A stretch of DNA of 64,000 nucleotides from RUG563 sp964423675 (GCA_964423675.1 CAYRFP010000004.1:1-64000); one strand, 5' to 3'. Counted from the first letter of the stretch, positions 49,451 to 58,469 are shown. Notes: generated from the letters alone by a model not told the origin. A program made the numbers and translations.

Positions 49451-50208
49451 GCGAAAACGGTTTGATTCGGGTTTTGATCGCGGATGATGATGCGGGGATG
49501 CGGCTGGTGCTGCGCAAGAAGATTGCGGCAACGGAAGGCTTCCAGGTGGTTGGCGAAGCGGCCAATGGCCAGGAGGCGATGGAGATCTATGACCGGACGC
49601 ATCCGCAGGTGATTTTTCTGGATGTAGATATGCCGGGAAAAACGGGCGTGGAATGTGCCCGGCTGATTCAGGATCAGAATCCGGCGGCGGTGCTGATTTT
49701 TGCTACAGGGCATGAGGAATATCGTAGCGAAGCGTTCGAAGTATACGCCTTTGATTATCTGGTGAAGCCGTTCAAGCTGGCACGGATGGAGCAAACTTTG
49801 GCCCGGATTCTGACCCGGCTGCGGCGGGAACCGGCGGAAGCATTGCCGGCGCCCCGGCGCGCGGAACCCCGGAATATATCCGGGCGGCTCATGTTGCGTC
49901 ATCGGGACGGGGTAACGTTTCTGGATCTGATGGATATTTTGTTGGTGCAGCGAGAGGATCGCGCTACGGTGATCTATACAAAAAACGATGGGCGATATGT
50001 GCTGCCGGAAAGCCTCAGCGAAACCGAAGCACGGCTGGATCCAGAACTGTTTTTCCGTTGTCATAAAAGCTATATCATCAATCTTCGCCATATTCGCAAT
50101 ATCACGCCTTACGGTCGCTGGACTTATGTGGTGCAGCTGGATGGAACTGACCGAGATGCGCTCATTACCCATGAGAAATATGAGGAACTGGAAAAACGGT
50201 TTGGCTAA
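49447..50208 (+). CDS. LytTR-family response regulator
   Basis: 253 aa. Receiver domain (about 6-120) with acidic pocket IADDDAG, phospho-acceptor Asp in VIFLDVDMPGKTG (near 59) and Lys in YLVKPFK; then a linker and a LytTR DNA-binding domain (about 150-250: MDILLVQREDRATVIYTKNDG, FFRCHKSYIINLRHIRNI). Such regulators usually answer to a membrane histidine kinase and control surface or peptide systems; no kinase gene is next to it. ATG 49447 overlaps the preceding gene by 4 nt. Two terminators follow. Confidence 0.9.
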   Translation: MSENGLIRVLIADDDAGMRLVLRKKIAATEGFQVVGEAANGQEAMEIYDRTHPQVIFLDVDMPGKTGVECARLIQDQNPAAVLIFATGHEEYRSEAFEVYAFDYLVKPFKLARMEQTLARILTRLRREPAEALPAPRRAEPRNISGRLMLRHRDGVTFLDLMDILLVQREDRATVIYTKNDGRYVLPESLSETEARLDPELFFRCHKSYIINLRHIRNITPYGRWTYVVQLDGTDRDALITHEKYEELEKRFG

Positions 50209-50220
50209 GGCGAATAATAG

Positions 50221-50256
50221 AAATCGGACGGTTCATTTCGGAAAGCCGTCCGATTT
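50221..50256 (+). terminator. First terminator after the LytTR gene
   Basis: AAATCGGACGG / CCGTCCGATTT, 11-bp stem, followed by GTTT. Confidence 0.7.
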
Positions 50257-50296
50257 GTTTATGCAAGGTCTTTGCAAGCATTGGCTTTAAACAAAG

Positions 50297-50318
50297 AAGG
50301 GCTATGAAAATAGCCCTT
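50297..50318. terminator. Second terminator, shared by convergent genes
   Basis: AAGGGCTAT-GAAA-ATAGCCCTT followed by T tract on plus; A-rich ahead on minus side is weaker. Between genes ending at 50208 and 50355. Confidence 0.8.
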
Positions 50319-50354
50319 TTTTGCTTGCTGGAGGGGATTTTTGTTCGTGTTCGA

Positions 50355-52010
50355 TCATCCCTGACAGTATTTCGCATCCGCCGTGCGCAGGAGCATTTCC
50401 CGCGCCAGCAGCGAGAATAGCAGGAGCATGGCAATCAGCAGGCCGCTGAAGGAAAGCATTCCCAGCCCTAGCCGCAGCAGCAGGAAGCCGAACGCCCCCA
50501 GAGCAATCAGCGTCCCCCAGCTGATCAGCAGGCCAACGAGGCTGCCGCTTTTCTGCTTAATGGCCTCTGTTTCCGTCAACCAGTCCAGCTTGGGATTCCG
50601 AATATCGCAGATCAGCGACAGGGCGCAGCAAAGATACGTATACAGCAGACAGAGGATAACCGCCAGCCCTGCATGCAATGCAAGGTCGGGCATGATGATG
50701 GTCAGCGTAAATCCGGCCAGCAGACAGCCCAGAGCGGAGAGAGAAAAGCCCATGGCCATTTTGGCGCGAACGATGGTGCGGGCAGGAAGGGGCAGGGAGG
50801 TTATGGCGCTGTGTCCTGCGCCTTCCCGGGTGACAGCCGTGGAGAGGGCAGGATTGATTCCCGCCATCAAAGCGATGAGTGCGGCAAGAATCGCCACGAT
50901 AACGCCGCCGTTCAGAGAATCCAGCAGGGGCTGAAGGGATTCATTGCCATCCAGATTGTTTTTCAGGGAGAGAAACATAACAGCGATCATCATCACTGGC
51001 AGCAGGACTGTGGGCAGGGAATTGGTGGCATAAGCGGGTGTGCGCAACAGGCGCTTGTATTCCAGCCGAAAACATGCGAGAAAAGGGGAGTTGGCGCGAA
51101 GAGAAGCGGTGTGTTCCCGCCGTTTTCTGGGAGCGCTGGATGTTTCGCTTTGCAAAAGTGACAGCTTCTGATAGACACCGCCCAGAACGCTCAGTGCCAG
51201 GGCAACCGCGCCGCAGCAGAGAAGCAGGAACAGCAGCAGTTGCCCCCAATCCCCGCAAAGGCCATTGGCTGCCCAGGCGGCGGGCGGGAAGGCCCGGGTT
51301 AATAGCGCAATCCGGGCGCTGTTTTGCGTGAGAAAATCGGTGAGGAATTCCTCGGATGCATCCGGCATCATCGAGCCCATGCGCATGCAAAAGAACATAT
51401 ACAGTGCCAGAAACGCCACACCGGTGATCGTCGCTATGGTTTCCCGGCGCTTCCAAAGCGCGGAGAACCGAATGAGCACCGTGGATAAAAACGCCACAAG
51501 AACCAGCGGAAGCACGGGTGTGCCGAGAAGCACCAGCAAAAGCCGCAGGAAAAAGGCCGGATTCTGCGCTGTCCGAATGCCATAGAGCAGTCCAGCGGGG
51601 AAAAGGAACAGCGCGCTGCCTGCCAGTTCGCTGAGCCAGGCATCGGTTAGCTTGGCGGTCAGGAGCCATCGGGGACTGACGGGCAGCGAAGCCATGAACG
51701 CTGCGTCCCGGGAAAAATAAAGTGTGCTCATGACAAAAAAGAAGGAAAGAATCAGAGTACTGATCATAGCGCCCATCACAGCCAGATCTAGCAAAAACTC
51801 CTCCATGCCACTCTGAATTAGCACGGAAAGAATGGCATTTTCCACGTAAAACAGAAATTCGCCTAAATACACAAACAACACAGCGTAGCCAATCAGCTTT
51901 GTCAGCGTTTTCTTTTTGTTTTCCCGTAGGTTACGCTTCAGATTGGCAGGTTTCAGATCCGCCCAGCGTGATAAAAGCTGCAATCGCAGCAAAGCGAAAA
52001 AGGTTTTCAT
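50355..52010 (-). CDS. ABC exporter permease (12-helix type)
   Basis: 551-aa membrane protein with about twelve hydrophobic helices in two halves joined by a basic hydrophilic loop (about 300-325, SAPRKRREHTASLRANS). Typical stretches are TLYFSRDAAFMASLPVSPRWLLTAKL and ITSLPLPARTIVRAKMAMG, which mark the Firmicutes family of putative ABC export permeases paired with a CcmA/NatA-type ATPase. ATG 52010 overlaps the ATPase stop by 4 nt. The cargo is unknown; related pairs handle drugs, peptides or lipids. Confidence 0.82.
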   Translation of the reverse strand: MKTFFALLRLQLLSRWADLKPANLKRNLRENKKKTLTKLIGYAVLFVYLGEFLFYVENAILSVLIQSGMEEFLLDLAVMGAMISTLILSFFFVMSTLYFSRDAAFMASLPVSPRWLLTAKLTDAWLSELAGSALFLFPAGLLYGIRTAQNPAFFLRLLLVLLGTPVLPLVLVAFLSTVLIRFSALWKRRETIATITGVAFLALYMFFCMRMGSMMPDASEEFLTDFLTQNSARIALLTRAFPPAAWAANGLCGDWGQLLLFLLLCCGAVALALSVLGGVYQKLSLLQSETSSAPRKRREHTASLRANSPFLACFRLEYKRLLRTPAYATNSLPTVLLPVMMIAVMFLSLKNNLDGNESLQPLLDSLNGGVIVAILAALIALMAGINPALSTAVTREGAGHSAITSLPLPARTIVRAKMAMGFSLSALGCLLAGFTLTIIMPDLALHAGLAVILCLLYTYLCCALSLICDIRNPKLDWLTETEAIKQKSGSLVGLLISWGTLIALGAFGFLLLRLGLGMLSFSGLLIAMLLLFSLLAREMLLRTADAKYCQG

Positions 52011-52738
52011 TGCGCGTCCTCCTCCGTCAGCTCCAAGAACAATTGCTCAAGGCTGGCAGCACCTTCTGAGGAACGCAGCTGTGCAAGGGTTCCTTCTGCC
52101 AGCAGCTTGCCTCGGGAGATTACGCCGATGCGCGTACACAGCTTCTCCGCCACTTCCAGCACATGGGTGGAGAAAAACACAGTGTTTCCTGCCTGACAAT
52201 GGCGCTGCATTTCCGCCTTCAGCAAATGCGCAGCGCGGGGATCCAGGCCGCTGAGCGGCTCGTCCAGAATCCAGACTGGGGGCTGATGAATCAGCGCGCC
52301 GATTACCACCAGCTTTTGCTTCATGCCTTTGGAATAGGAGCGAATCTGGCTGTGGATGGCGTCTTCCAGTTCAAAGAGAGAAAGATATTTTTCAATGTGA
52401 TTTTTTCGCTGTGCCACGCTGACCTGATAAACATCCGCCATGAAATTGAGGTATTCCATGCCGGTCAACCGGTCGTACAGGTCGTTGCCATCGGGAACAA
52501 AGCCAATCAGCTGCTGAGCAGCCAGCCGATCCCGGGTCATGTCATGGCCTGCCATGAATACGTTGCCGCTATCCGGCCGCAGAATGCCGGTCATAAGTTT
52601 AATGGCAGTGGTTTTTCCGGCTCCATTAGGCCCGATAAAACCAAACAGTTCCCCGCCCTGCACATGGAGCGTTACGTCATCCACGGCTTTTATGCTGTTT
52701 TTGGCATAGGATTTGGTAACATGTTTTAAATCAATCAT
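52007..52738 (-). CDS. ABC exporter ATP-binding protein
   Basis: 243-aa CcmA/NatA-like ATPase. Walker A GPNGAGKTT (about 36-44), Q-loop region LIGFVPDGNDLYDRLTG, signature YSKGMKQKL, Walker B PVWILDEPLSGLDP and switch FFSTHVLEVAEKLC. Partner of the permease at 50355-52010, with which it overlaps. ATG 52738 behind AAAGGGG; strong promoter upstream. Confidence 0.93.
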   Translation of the reverse strand: MIDLKHVTKSYAKNSIKAVDDVTLHVQGGELFGFIGPNGAGKTTAIKLMTGILRPDSGNVFMAGHDMTRDRLAAQQLIGFVPDGNDLYDRLTGMEYLNFMADVYQVSVAQRKNHIEKYLSLFELEDAIHSQIRSYSKGMKQKLVVIGALIHQPPVWILDEPLSGLDPRAAHLLKAEMQRHCQAGNTVFFSTHVLEVAEKLCTRIGVISRGKLLAEGTLAQLRSSEGAASLEQLFLELTEEDAQ

Positions 52739-52775
52739 AAAAAGCAGCCCCTTTCATGCTTTCTTTTACATCCAC

Positions 52776-52804
52776 ATTATACCAGCACGAAAAAGAGACT
52801 GCAA
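52776..52804 (-). promoter_or_regulatory. Promoter of the ABC exporter pair
   Basis: Minus-strand TTGCAG (52799-52804), 17-bp spacer, perfect TATAAT (52776-52781). Confidence 0.75.
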
Positions 52805-52870
52805 TATATGGTGAACAAAAAATACATTTTTCTGGTTTAACACTGCGTTTGATGGTCCCAAATGACGTAC

Positions 52871-54202
52871 TTAGCGCCGTAGCCCTTTGGGATAATGGTT
52901 TTTCATCATGCCATCTGACGCCTTGATCCAGCCCAGCTGCAAGCCGTTTAAAGTGGGAATGGCCCAGCCACGCAACGTATCTGGCGCAGGCAACGGCAAG
53001 CCGGATTGATAAGCACGGGCAGCAGCTTTATCCACCGGCTCTGTTCGCAGGCCCTGCAAAGCCAGCGCCAGTGCATGATCAGGCAGAAAAAGCTTTCCCT
53101 TTATTTCTCCAAGCTGCAGACCAGCCCGCAGTACCTTTACGCCCTGGAGCGGCGGCGCATCAGCAGGCAAAACGGAAAGCCGACCGGCAAAGAGGGCGTT
53201 CGGCTGTGGGGGATCGGCAAATTGTTCTCGCAGGAAGGCATGGGCCAGCATCTGCTGTTCTTTAGTGGGTGCGGGAATCGCGGATGTCTCCTGCCGTTTT
53301 TTTCGGGAAATAAGGGACACGCTGGCATCGTCTCCTTTAGCCAGGAGTGCCACGAAATGCCCTTCGCCTTGAATCACATGGGGCCATAGATGCAGCATGC
53401 CATCGCTTTCCGGAAGCCCTGGCAACGCAAAAGGGCGCAGCGAAAAATCAGGGTTTTCTGATAAAAACTGCTGGATAACGCCTTCATTTTCTGTAGGATT
53501 AAAGGTGCAGGTGCTATACGCCAGGTACCCGCCAGGCCGCAGCATCCGGGCGGCATGGGTCAGGATTTGCAGCTGACGCTTGGCACAGCCGGCGGGGGAG
53601 GCTTCGTTCCACTCTAGCCGTGTTTCCGGATGGCGGCGAAACATGCCCTCTCCAGAGCAGGGGGCATCCACCAGCACCCTGTCAAAAAAATGTGGCCAGC
53701 GCGGGCTCAAATCCTCCGGCATAGCGCTGATTACGATAGCGTTGGTGATGCCCATTCGTTCCACGTTTCGGGAGAGAATCTGGGCGCGGTTGCTCACGGG
53801 TTCATTGCAAACGATGAGTCCCTGACCCTGCAAATATGCCGCCAGTTGGGTGCTTTTTCCCCCGGGAGCAGCGCATAGATCCAGCACCTTTTCGCCTGGC
53901 AGGGGATGCAGCACGGCGGCAGGAACCATGGCGCTTGGCTCTTGCAGATAATAGGCTCCCGCTTCATGAGCCGGCAGCGCGCCGGCAGCGGAATCAAGGG
54001 GCAGATAAAAGCCGTTATCTGCCCAGGGGATGGGGGAGAGCGCATCGGATAGAGCGGAAATACCGGGACGCATGCGAATGCCACGGGTGGGCGGGCAATC
54101 GAAGCTATGCAAAAAATCGGGCAGTGCAGCACCCAAAAGGGGCCGCAGCTGCTCGATCCAGCCTTGAGGAAAAGCGATAGATGCTTCCATTTGCTTGTTC
54201 AT
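52871..54202 (-). CDS. rsmF: rRNA cytosine-C5 methyltransferase (RsmF/NOP2 family)
   Basis: 443 aa. The catalytic core (about 1-300) has SAM motif VLDLCAAPGGKSTQLAA, motif IV DAPCSGEGMFRR with one catalytic Cys and motif VI STCTFNPTENEG with the other. A C-terminal RsmF-like RNA-binding extension follows (about 310-440: FAGRLSVLPADAPPLQGVKVLRAGLQLG and a PUA-like end). It methylates a cytosine of 16S rRNA, position 1407 by analogy. ATG 54202 overlaps the upstream stop (ATGA), with only a weak own site (GAAGAATGG), so translation is probably coupled. Last gene of the cdaA operon. Confidence 0.88.
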   Translation of the reverse strand: MNKQMEASIAFPQGWIEQLRPLLGAALPDFLHSFDCPPTRGIRMRPGISALSDALSPIPWADNGFYLPLDSAAGALPAHEAGAYYLQEPSAMVPAAVLHPLPGEKVLDLCAAPGGKSTQLAAYLQGQGLIVCNEPVSNRAQILSRNVERMGITNAIVISAMPEDLSPRWPHFFDRVLVDAPCSGEGMFRRHPETRLEWNEASPAGCAKRQLQILTHAARMLRPGGYLAYSTCTFNPTENEGVIQQFLSENPDFSLRPFALPGLPESDGMLHLWPHVIQGEGHFVALLAKGDDASVSLISRKKRQETSAIPAPTKEQQMLAHAFLREQFADPPQPNALFAGRLSVLPADAPPLQGVKVLRAGLQLGEIKGKLFLPDHALALALQGLRTEPVDKAAARAYQSGLPLPAPDTLRGWAIPTLNGLQLGWIKASDGMMKNHYPKGLRR

Positions 54203-55002
54203 CCATTCTTCTGATTCGGCCGCTGCCAGGAAGCGGCTGATGATGAGAATTTACGGTTCGGATAGACCGGCTCATGAAATGCCTGCTGCCGGTCTACCAC
54301 CGGAGGAAAGCCGTCCAGCATGCCTTCGTCATCCTGTTCCTGCGCAGACAGATGCTCATGCAACGAAAAATGCCGTTTTCCTTGCGAGACATTGCGATTG
54401 CGGCGGGGATTGCGCTGCGCCGCGCTGTCGGCAGACGAGGAAAACTGGGACTGCGGCTGTATCTGCGGGGGCAGGTAATCTACAGATTCCTGCTGCTCCG
54501 GCGGCTCGGGAATAGGAGAGGCCCACTCCTGCTGCGAAGGATAATATGATTCGTTTGGCGGATCTTCCTGGGTGTAGGGCGGGAAGAAGCTTTCATCCAC
54601 TGTGGGGTGGCTAAGCGCTTCCCGCTGTTCCCAAAGCGCCTGATCATCCCAATCCGCCTCTGCGGCGGGGGCGGGAAGATCGGTCATATCCAGTTCAATG
54701 CCGCCCTGATAGCCCCGGGTAAACCGCCAATCTGCCTCCGCCTGCTTTCGTGCGGAACGAGAGAACAGATGGCGCAGCTTGGTGTTCCAGACCAGATAGG
54801 GCCGCCAGCGGATGAGCCAGATCAGGAAATCGGCCAACGTGCCGCACAGGCAAAGAACCGCTACCAGCGGCAGCCAATGATCTCCCAGCCAGCTGAAAAA
54901 GCCGCTGAGTTTACCCGCTGCCAAGGCAGACCATACACTCTCGATTGCCGAGCGAACGCCGCTGAACAGCACGGAAAAAAGCGCATTGGCAAAGGCGTTC
55001 AT
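54199..55002 (-). CDS. Membrane protein of unknown function in the cdaA operon
   Basis: 267 aa. N-terminal amphipathic and hydrophobic part (about 1-68) with one clear helix (WLPLVAVLCLCGTLADFLIWLI) then a long hydrophilic, low-complexity cytoplasmic tail rich in Gln, Glu, Pro and Ser (about 100-267). No recognised domain. Start ATG 55002 overlaps the cdaR stop (ATGA), and its own stop overlaps rsmF, so it is firmly in the operon. In many Firmicutes the gene after cdaR is glmM; that gene is not here. Confidence 0.65.
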   Translation of the reverse strand: MNAFANALFSVLFSGVRSAIESVWSALAAGKLSGFFSWLGDHWLPLVAVLCLCGTLADFLIWLIRWRPYLVWNTKLRHLFSRSARKQAEADWRFTRGYQGGIELDMTDLPAPAAEADWDDQALWEQREALSHPTVDESFFPPYTQEDPPNESYYPSQQEWASPIPEPPEQQESVDYLPPQIQPQSQFSSSADSAAQRNPRRNRNVSQGKRHFSLHEHLSAQEQDDEGMLDGFPPVVDRQQAFHEPVYPNRKFSSSAASWQRPNQKNG

Positions 55003-56090
55003 TCTTCCGCTCCGTCTTCTGCGATGGGCGCAATGGAAACGGTGACATACGCCTGATTATCGCTCAGATTTACAATGCCGCCCGGACGACTGATGGTGAT
55101 CAGCTTGGTCACATCCTGGCTTTCACCATTAAGACGCACCTGAGAAACCAAATAGAGTAGCTTGTTTCCGTTTTCATAGTCGCTTAGATCAGTGGCAGCC
55201 ACGGTGACATATTCAGGCTCCACGGTTATGCTGGTGATTTCATAGCCCTCAGCCGGTTCGCCAACCACCAGATCCTTCTGGTTAATGGCCATTTTCGTAG
55301 TGGGATAGAAGGTCTGATCTACGATAATATCCCGCAGCACAACAGACTGGCTGGTAACGGTGAGATTGGTTGCATCTACGGGGTTTCCCAGCCGATCCTC
55401 AAAAGAGAAGGACACGCTGGTGCGCATCGTGCCAGCATCTGCGGGAAGCGAGTTCAGATCATACTGCGCTACGCATCTTGCTACAGAATCCACGATCGAA
55501 CGCGGGCCGCTGATATTGACAAAGGAGGGATCGCAGCTGGGGGATTCAGCATACAGCCCTTCGCTCACTTCGCCCACGGTGTTAATCTGTACGGGAATGC
55601 GGGTACGAGTGGAGTATTCTTCCACCTGCACGGTGATATACTGAGTGGAGATGTCGGTTACATTGCCATACAGCGTGGTATTAGAGGAAGACGCGGTAAG
55701 CTTTACGGTTTGTTCGCCGGTGCCATTGATTTGGGAAAGATCTGCCCGGACGGTATAGCGGTTTGATGTGGCATTGCTGTAATTACGCTGGGGAACCTGC
55801 ACCTTGATTTGAACCGGCGCAAGATTGTTCAGATCCGAAACAACGATATAGCCGTTTTGCTGCAAAAGCGAAGCGTTGGACACGGTGACTTTCACATCTG
55901 AAAATACCTTTTCCCGCAGCAGGGTGCTATCCTGGGAAATCAGGCCGCCCCATAGGCAAATGGCCAGCACCAGGCTGGTCACCTTCCATCCCCAGTTATG
56001 CAGAAGCTGCTTGCCAATTCGGCTGAGAATTTTTTTGGCAAGCGACTTATTGGCCGCCTCCGGCGCTTTATTCGCGTCAGGCTTCATCAT
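54999..56090 (-). CDS. cdaR: CdaA regulator CdaR (YbbR domains)
   Basis: 363 aa. A basic cytoplasmic N terminus and one membrane helix (about 32-50, WKVTSLVLAICLWGGLI) are followed by extracytoplasmic YbbR repeats (about 60-355), each of the form xxVQIKVQVP, VRADLSQING, ITVQVEEYSTRTRIPVQI, and VNISGPRSIVDSV. CdaR binds CdaA and modulates c-di-AMP synthesis. ATG 56090 behind AAAGGAGG; overlaps cdaA by 14 nt. Normal family length with three to four repeats. Confidence 0.9.
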   Translation of the reverse strand: MMKPDANKAPEAANKSLAKKILSRIGKQLLHNWGWKVTSLVLAICLWGGLISQDSTLLREKVFSDVKVTVSNASLLQQNGYIVVSDLNNLAPVQIKVQVPQRNYSNATSNRYTVRADLSQINGTGEQTVKLTASSSNTTLYGNVTDISTQYITVQVEEYSTRTRIPVQINTVGEVSEGLYAESPSCDPSFVNISGPRSIVDSVARCVAQYDLNSLPADAGTMRTSVSFSFEDRLGNPVDATNLTVTSQSVVLRDIIVDQTFYPTTKMAINQKDLVVGEPAEGYEITSITVEPEYVTVAATDLSDYENGNKLLYLVSQVRLNGESQDVTKLITISRPGGIVNLSDNQAYVTVSIAPIAEDGAEE

Positions 56091-56937
56091 GGCTGGAGCC
56101 TCCTTTCCGGGCGAGCTGCTTATGGACGAACTGCCAAAGGCGCGTATGCTCCTGGTGATACATGCCCCGCAGGATTTTTCGCAGAGCCTCGGCGTCCAGA
56201 TGACGGGTCAACTTGCCGCCCCGCGCCATGCTGATGATACCGGTTTCTTCGCTGACGATCAGCACCGTGGCATCCGTGCTTTCGCTGATGCCCAGACCGG
56301 CCCGGTGGCGCGTACCCAAATCTCGGGAGATGGTGCTGGATTCGCTGAGGGAAAGCACACAGGCGGCGGAGACGATCCGCTCACCGCGGATGATCACAGC
56401 GCCGTCATGCAGAGGAGTATTGGGCTCGAAAATGTTTTCCAGCAGGGGCGCGGAAATGCGGGAATCTATAGCCGTGCCGGTTTCGGTCACGTCCTTGAGC
56501 CCCGTGCGCTGTTCAAATACGATCAGCGCGCCTACCCGCCGCTTAGACAGGCGCAGCAAACACTGGGTGACTTCATCCACCACCCGTTCGCTTTCGTCCC
56601 AGTCCGCAGGACGATCCAGCTTCGCGCCCCGGCCAATCTGTTCCAGCGCGCGACGCAATTCCGGATGGAAAAGAATCAACAGCGCGATCACACCGTTGTT
56701 CAAAATGCTGCGCAACAGCCAGTTCAGCGCCGTCAGGCCGATCAGTTCGCTTAAATAGCTGGCCACGATAATCATGGCCAGGCCTTTGAGCACCTGCATG
56801 GCCCGCGTCTGCTGCGTTAAAAGCACCAATTGGTAAATGAGAAAGGCAATGATAGCGATATCGATATAATCCACCAAGGTGGGGCGATGGATTAAATTCC
56901 AAAAAAAGATCTGCGCCTGATCCCAAAAAGCCGTCAA
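56077..56937 (-). CDS. cdaA: Diadenylate cyclase CdaA
   Basis: 286 aa; makes the essential second messenger c-di-AMP from two ATP. Three membrane helices (about 18-80) then the DAC domain (about 95-245) with active-site DGA in PLHDGAVII and RHR in GTRHRAGLG. The start is TTG 56937, which has GAGGGTG about 8 nt upstream; no in-frame ATG precedes Met48, which would remove the membrane helices. Promoter at 56978-57006. First gene of the overlapping cdaA-cdaR-membrane protein-rsmF operon. Confidence 0.93.
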   Translation of the reverse strand: MTAFWDQAQIFFWNLIHRPTLVDYIDIAIIAFLIYQLVLLTQQTRAMQVLKGLAMIIVASYLSELIGLTALNWLLRSILNNGVIALLILFHPELRRALEQIGRGAKLDRPADWDESERVVDEVTQCLLRLSKRRVGALIVFEQRTGLKDVTETGTAIDSRISAPLLENIFEPNTPLHDGAVIIRGERIVSAACVLSLSESSTISRDLGTRHRAGLGISESTDATVLIVSEETGIISMARGGKLTRHLDAEALRKILRGMYHQEHTRLWQFVHKQLARKGGSSHDEA

Positions 56938-56977
56938 GCCGCACCACCCTCACTTTCGTACGGTTTTCAACAAGTTT

Positions 56978-57006
56978 ATTATACTACACTTTTCCACGAC
57001 TTGAAA
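56978..57006 (-). promoter_or_regulatory. Promoter of the cdaA operon
   Basis: Minus-strand perfect TATAAT (56978-56983), 17-bp spacer and a weak -35 TTTCAA (57001-57006). Confidence 0.6.
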
Positions 57007-57125
57007 TCCCCTGCGGCAAGTTTTTTTCATTTTCTTTACGCTTTTTTTACATTCCCATTTCGTCTGGGTTGATGCGTTTCCTCTGCCGCATGGAAAAAAC
57101 GAAGCAACGGGGTGGATTTATCCCG

Positions 57126-57890
57126 TTACTGGGGAATTTCCTGTTCAAAAGCGTATTCAACGCGAGTCAACTCCAACCCGGCGGCGGGAGCGGTGATTCC
57201 CAGATCCAGCCGACTATGAGATTCCAGCGCAGCGGAAAGACAGCTTTCCGGCAGCTTGCCCTGGCCGATCCCAATCAGCGCGCCTGCGATAATGCGCACC
57301 ATGTTATACAGGAATGCGTTTCCGTGTACCTGGATAACGATTTCCTCCCCATCTCGATGCACCGCCAAAAAGTCGATGGTGCGCACGGTGGTTTTTGCGC
57401 TACCCCCAGAAGCTGCAAAGGCGGCGAAATCGTGGGTGCCGATCAGCTGCTGCCCAGCCCGGTGCATTTTTTCTGCATTCAGCGGAACTGGCACATGGGC
57501 CGTGATATTCCGATAGATTGCGCTGGCATGGCGAGCGTTATGGATGCGATATGTATAAAGCTTTCCTGCTGCCTGGAAGCGGGCGTGGAAATCCGGCGCA
57601 ACCTGCAGGGCCTCTGTCACGCGGATGTCCGCAGGCAAATAACGATTCAGCACAAAGGGAAATTTCTCCGGGGGAATGGAGGAGACGGTATCAAAATGAG
57701 CGCGTTGTCCCAGCGCATGTACCCCTGCATCCGTTCGGCTGGCGCCGGTTACGCGGATAAACGTGCCTACAGATGCTTGCAGCGCCTTTTCCAGTTCGCC
57801 TTGGATGCTGGGGCCATTGTCCTGAAACTGCCAGCCGCTGTAAGCCGTTCCGTCATAGGAGACAGTGAGCAGAATTCTTTTTGTTTCCAT
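57126..57890 (-). CDS. truA: tRNA pseudouridine synthase A
   Basis: 254-aa TruA, which makes pseudouridine at tRNA positions 38-40. VSYDGTAYSGWQFQ is the N-terminal signature and Asp54 in TGASRTDAGVHALGQ is the catalytic residue; FHARFQAAGKLYTYRI and FLYNMVRIIAGALIGIG complete the family pattern. ATG 57890 was chosen as the usual N terminus; AAAGGA lies 12 nt before it and the frame continues 15 codons upstream. Own promoter at 57953-57981. Confidence 0.93.
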   Translation of the reverse strand: METKRILLTVSYDGTAYSGWQFQDNGPSIQGELEKALQASVGTFIRVTGASRTDAGVHALGQRAHFDTVSSIPPEKFPFVLNRYLPADIRVTEALQVAPDFHARFQAAGKLYTYRIHNARHASAIYRNITAHVPVPLNAEKMHRAGQQLIGTHDFAAFAASGGSAKTTVRTIDFLAVHRDGEEIVIQVHGNAFLYNMVRIIAGALIGIGQGKLPESCLSAALESHSRLDLGITAPAAGLELTRVEYAFEQEIPQ

Positions 57891-57952
57891 GATCCATAGC
57901 GTTCCTTTGTTCCTTACAAATCCTGCGTTCGCCAAAGTGCATACGCTTATCT

Positions 57953-57981
57953 ATTATATAGGAAAGAAGAAAAAACAGCAA
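57953..57981 (-). promoter_or_regulatory. Promoter of truA
   Basis: Minus-strand TTGCTG (57976-57981), 17-bp spacer, perfect TATAAT (57953-57958). The 330-bp gap 57891-58221 also holds a plus-strand promoter candidate and otherwise no gene I can support. Confidence 0.7.
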
Positions 57982-58065
57982 GGGGAGAAGAGACGCTTTT
58001 AGCAGAACATTTTCAGGAAAAAAGCCTGAGCAGGATGTCAAAAAATGTTTTAAAAATACCATATC

Positions 58066-58094
58066 TTGTGGCTGTCACTTCATGTCGCTACAAT
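58066..58094 (+). promoter_or_regulatory. Candidate promoter of the 57-aa gene
   Basis: TTGTGG (58066-58071), 17-bp spacer, TACAAT (58089-58094); leader of about 120 nt. Confidence 0.4.
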
Positions 58095-58221
58095 ATCGAT
58101 GAATGACAGGTTTCGACAGAATGCACTATGGAAAAGCTTTCTTCGACGGCGTATGCTATAAATGCGGTCGGCAAAACCGCGAAACGCTTGAAAAATGTAA
58201 AATACAGGAGGATCATATCGA

Positions 58222-58395
58222 ATGAAGAAAAAGATCCTACGGCAGGAATACCGGCTGTTTCTGCTCCGGGCGCGGGCATGCAAGGCTTACGATGAAGGGA
58301 ACACGGCGCTGGCACATCGGATAAGCCGGGAAATCGATGATTATCAACAACGGCTATGGATCGCGCGAGAAAGGCGAATGCGGCTGGACGCCTGA
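58222..58395 (+). CDS. Small basic protein, 57 aa
   Basis: Starts MKKKILRQEYRLFLLRARAC and continues with a helix-forming, Arg-rich sequence (RISREIDDYQQRLWIARERR). Net charge is strongly positive, with no membrane helix. ATG 58222 is preceded by a perfect AGGAGG 10 nt upstream, the main reason to call it. It lies alone between truA (divergent) and purB. No family recognised; a nucleic-acid-binding or ribosome-associated protein would fit the composition, but that is a guess. Confidence 0.55.
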   Translation: MKKKILRQEYRLFLLRARACKAYDEGNTALAHRISREIDDYQQRLWIARERRMRLDA

Positions 58396-58403
58396 ACGGG
58401 ACT

Positions 58404-58446
58404 GCCCGGCAGCGTCCTGCTGGGCCAATCGAAACCTGGTTTTTTT
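58404..58446 (+). terminator. Possible terminator after the 57-aa gene
   Basis: GCCCGGCAG-CGTC-CTGCTGGGC hairpin, 9 bp with one G-U, then a T7 tract starting about 13 nt later. Confidence 0.4.
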
Positions 58447-58469
58447 CTCTTTATGCGGCTCGATTGCAA

